From NCBI GenBank assembly GCA_030642845.1, contig DAOWMZ010000060.1:1-8147 (forward strand): a stretch of DNA of 8,147 nucleotides, in the 5' to 3' direction. A program made the position numbers and the translations under genes. Numbering within the stretch: the first letter of the stretch is position 1; every line of letters begins with the position of its first letter. The notes beneath the pieces are model-generated. The model did not search any database. It was not told where the DNA came from and saw nothing but the letters and a program-made list of their open reading frames with translations. This stretch comes from Candidatus Zixiibacteriota bacterium (GTDB taxonomy: Bacteria > Zixibacteria > MSB-5A5 > GN15 > FEB-12). Shown here in pieces: positions 6,651-8,147 of the stretch.

Positions 6651-8025
6651 AGGTAATCAGGGGTATAAGGGAAAGGCATTAGCCATCCTGAAAAAGTTCA
6701 ATGTTCGGGTCTGGAGTGAAGCTGTTATATCAAGCACCCGTGGTGAGTTTAATGGTATAGTTTTACCTCGATCGGAAAATGATGATGACAAGCACATTGT
6801 TCTCAAACTTATAACCGGCTACAATATCGGAATTGCAACCGACACTATTGAGAATATAAAAGAATGCGGTTACAAAGAAGCTCATTATAAAATCCCCGAA
6901 AAAGAATTCCCAGTTTCGGAAAACAAACCCAATATCAAACTTTTCGGAACCGGCGGAACAATTGCCTCCCGACTTGATTATCGAACCGGTGCTGTTATAC
7001 CTGCATTCTCTCCGGGGGAATTGTATGGTGCAGTTCCTGAATTAGCAGATATTTGTAATTTGACAACCGATAAGCTCTTTGCGGTTTTCAGTGAGAATAT
7101 GGGACCGAAGCAATACACAGTTTTAGCTAAAGCAATCGGAGAACAGATTGAAAAGGGGATAGACGGCATTGTAATCGGCCATGGGACTGATACTATGCAC
7201 CACACTGCCGCTGCACTCTCTTTTATGGTACAAAACCCTCCCATCCCGATTGTAATGGTTGGTTCGCAGAGATCATCCGACAGGCCGTCATCGGATGCAG
7301 CGCTAAATCTTATCCATGCCACTAAAGCGGCTGCTGAATCTGATATTGCCGAAGTATTGGTCTGTATGTTCGGTCCGACTTCTGATGAATATGGGCTTCT
7401 TCATATGGGTACTCGGGTAAGAAAAATGCACTCATCTTATCGCTCGACTTTCCGGACTATCGGAGATATCCCTGTTGCAATGATCGACACTGAAAAGATT
7501 ACTCCGATAAAGCATAATTACAACAAACGCCGCAATGACCGTGATGTTAAGATAACCCCTGTTTTTGAAGAGAAGGTTGCCCTTGTTTATTATTATCCCA
7601 ACATGCAACCGGATATTATTGATTCATTGGTTGCCAATGGTTACAAAGGAATCGTGATTGCCGGAACGGGTCTTGGGCATGTCAACAAACCTGTTTATCC
7701 GGCTATTGAACGGGCGACTAAAGCGGGCGTAGCTATTTATATGACGGTGCAGACATTGTGGGGCTATGTACACATGTTTGTCTATGATACCGGACGTGAT
7801 TTGATGAGCATAGGTATTATCCCGACTGAGAATATGTTGCCCGAAGTTGCTTATGTAAAATTGGGTTGGGCATTAGGGCAGACTGATGATATGGAGAAAG
7901 TAAAAGAGATAATGCTGACTCCGATCAGTGATGAGATCACCAAACGAGAGCCTTACAACGGCTATCTTGTTTTCCAGGGCGGCATCCCCGAAGTCGAAGA
8001 ATTTTTACGAGATATTCATAAGTAA
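6643..8025 (+). CDS. gatD: Archaeal-type glutamyl-tRNA(Gln) amidotransferase subunit D (asparaginase-like)
   Basis: GatD hydrolyses an amide donor (Gln or Asn in archaea) and passes ammonia to GatE. Residues about 8-65 form the GatD-specific N-terminal SH3-like domain (YKGKALAILKKF, GIVLPRSE, HIVLKLITGYNIGIA), which separates it from free type I/II asparaginases. The asparaginase domain begins at about 96. The catalytic set is complete: Thr106 in GTGGTIAS, Thr182-Asp183 in IGHGTDTMHH, and Lys261 in GTRVRKMHSS. Spacing is close to the Methanothermobacter enzyme as I recall it (Thr101, Thr177, Asp178, Lys254). The C-terminal half carries VIAGTGLGHV (338-347), VQTLWGYVHMFVYDTGRDL (369-387) and MLPEVAYVKLGWALG (398-412), typical of GatD. 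The length of 460 is slightly above the usual 430-440. ATG lies inside the end of gatE with only a weak AAGG site 9 bases ahead, so translational coupling to gatE is likely. It looks catalytically intact. Confidence 0.95.
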   Translation: MAEGNQGYKGKALAILKKFNVRVWSEAVISSTRGEFNGIVLPRSENDDDKHIVLKLITGYNIGIATDTIENIKECGYKEAHYKIPEKEFPVSENKPNIKLFGTGGTIASRLDYRTGAVIPAFSPGELYGAVPELADICNLTTDKLFAVFSENMGPKQYTVLAKAIGEQIEKGIDGIVIGHGTDTMHHTAAALSFMVQNPPIPIVMVGSQRSSDRPSSDAALNLIHATKAAAESDIAEVLVCMFGPTSDEYGLLHMGTRVRKMHSSYRSTFRTIGDIPVAMIDTEKITPIKHNYNKRRNDRDVKITPVFEEKVALVYYYPNMQPDIIDSLVANGYKGIVIAGTGLGHVNKPVYPAIERATKAGVAIYMTVQTLWGYVHMFVYDTGRDLMSIGIIPTENMLPEVAYVKLGWALGQTDDMEKVKEIMLTPISDEITKREPYNGYLVFQGGIPEVEEFLRDIHK

Positions 8026-8034
8026 ATTGATTAA

Positions 8035-8147
8035 TTAATGGGAATTTATATCATCATACAAATTAAGTTTGATAAAAGAAAAGATTCCAATTAACTCATT
8101 ATATTTGTCAGTGTTACTATCATTCACTAATCCTTCGGAATCTAAAT
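8035..8147 (-). CDS. Possible C-terminal end of a convergent gene, cut by right edge
   Basis: On the minus strand one frame is open from the right edge for 36 codons and ends with TAA at 8035-8037, only 9 bases from the gatD stop. The peptide starts LDSEGLVNDSN and ends YDDINSH; I do not recognise it. In sequence this AT-rich a 36-codon open frame can easily arise by chance, so this is a weak call that depends on the sequence beyond the window. No strong terminator hairpin is seen between the two convergent ends. Confidence 0.3.
   Translation of the reverse strand, partial: LDSEGLVNDSNTDKYNELIGIFSFIKLNLYDDINSH

Noticed and set aside
6978..7322. Long minus-strand open frame inside gatD
   Set aside because: It is the antisense shadow of the conserved asparaginase domain and carries no recognisable motif of its own.
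8082..8143. AGATTCC / GGAATCT inverted repeat downstream of gatD
   Set aside because: The arms are only 7 bases and lie about 48 bases apart, with no T-tract after them. Chance is likely in this short AT-rich stretch.

Overview
The window is AT-rich and holds three complete genes, one large gene cut by the left edge, and possibly the tail of a gene cut by the right edge. Left to right it contains: a leftward secreted gingipain-like (family C25) cysteine peptidase; a divergent intergenic region of about 450 bases with a perfect 30-bp palindrome; a rightward membrane-anchored LTA-synthase/phosphoglycerol-transferase-like enzyme; and a tightly overlapping rightward pair, gatE-gatD, for the two subunits of the archaeal-type Glu-tRNA(Gln) amidotransferase.

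Organism: the signals conflict, and that is the main interest. GatDE is classically the archaeal route to Gln-tRNA(Gln). The rest looks bacterial. Promoter-like -35/-10 pairs with 17-bp spacers sit before three transcription units, including a perfect TTGACA. Shine-Dalgarno sequences precede GTG and TTG starts. The signal peptide is classical, and the five-helix AlkP-superfamily enzyme resembles LtaS/MdoB-type proteins of bacterial envelopes. C25 peptidases are common in FCB-group and related candidate bacterial phyla, but also occur in some sediment archaea. My best guess is an uncultured bacterium of FCB type (not a typical Bacteroidetes, which seldom use Shine-Dalgarno sequences) carrying an archaeal-type gatDE. 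I cannot settle the phylum from this window.

How the genes work: GatD (asparaginase-like) releases ammonia from an amide donor. GatE (GatB-like kinase/transamidase with an AspRS-type insertion and a YqeY-like tail) activates the gamma-carboxyl of Glu on misacylated tRNA(Gln) and amidates it. The genes overlap by 8 bases (ATGGCTGA), so translation is probably coupled and gives balanced subunits. All four active-site residues of GatD are present, and GatE keeps its cradle signature motifs, so the enzyme looks functional. The LtaS-like protein and the peptidase are envelope or secreted proteins with no obvious link to tRNA amidation. The LtaS-like gene is in the same orientation as gatE and 124 bases upstream, with a possible separate promoter between them.

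Points to check: archaeal-type gatDE in a bacterial-looking context; a roughly 40-residue N-terminal extension and an atypical inserted domain in GatE; a D-N in place of the usual D-H metal motif in the LtaS-like enzyme; and a terminator-like palindrome lying between two divergent genes, which hints at an unannotated small transcript.
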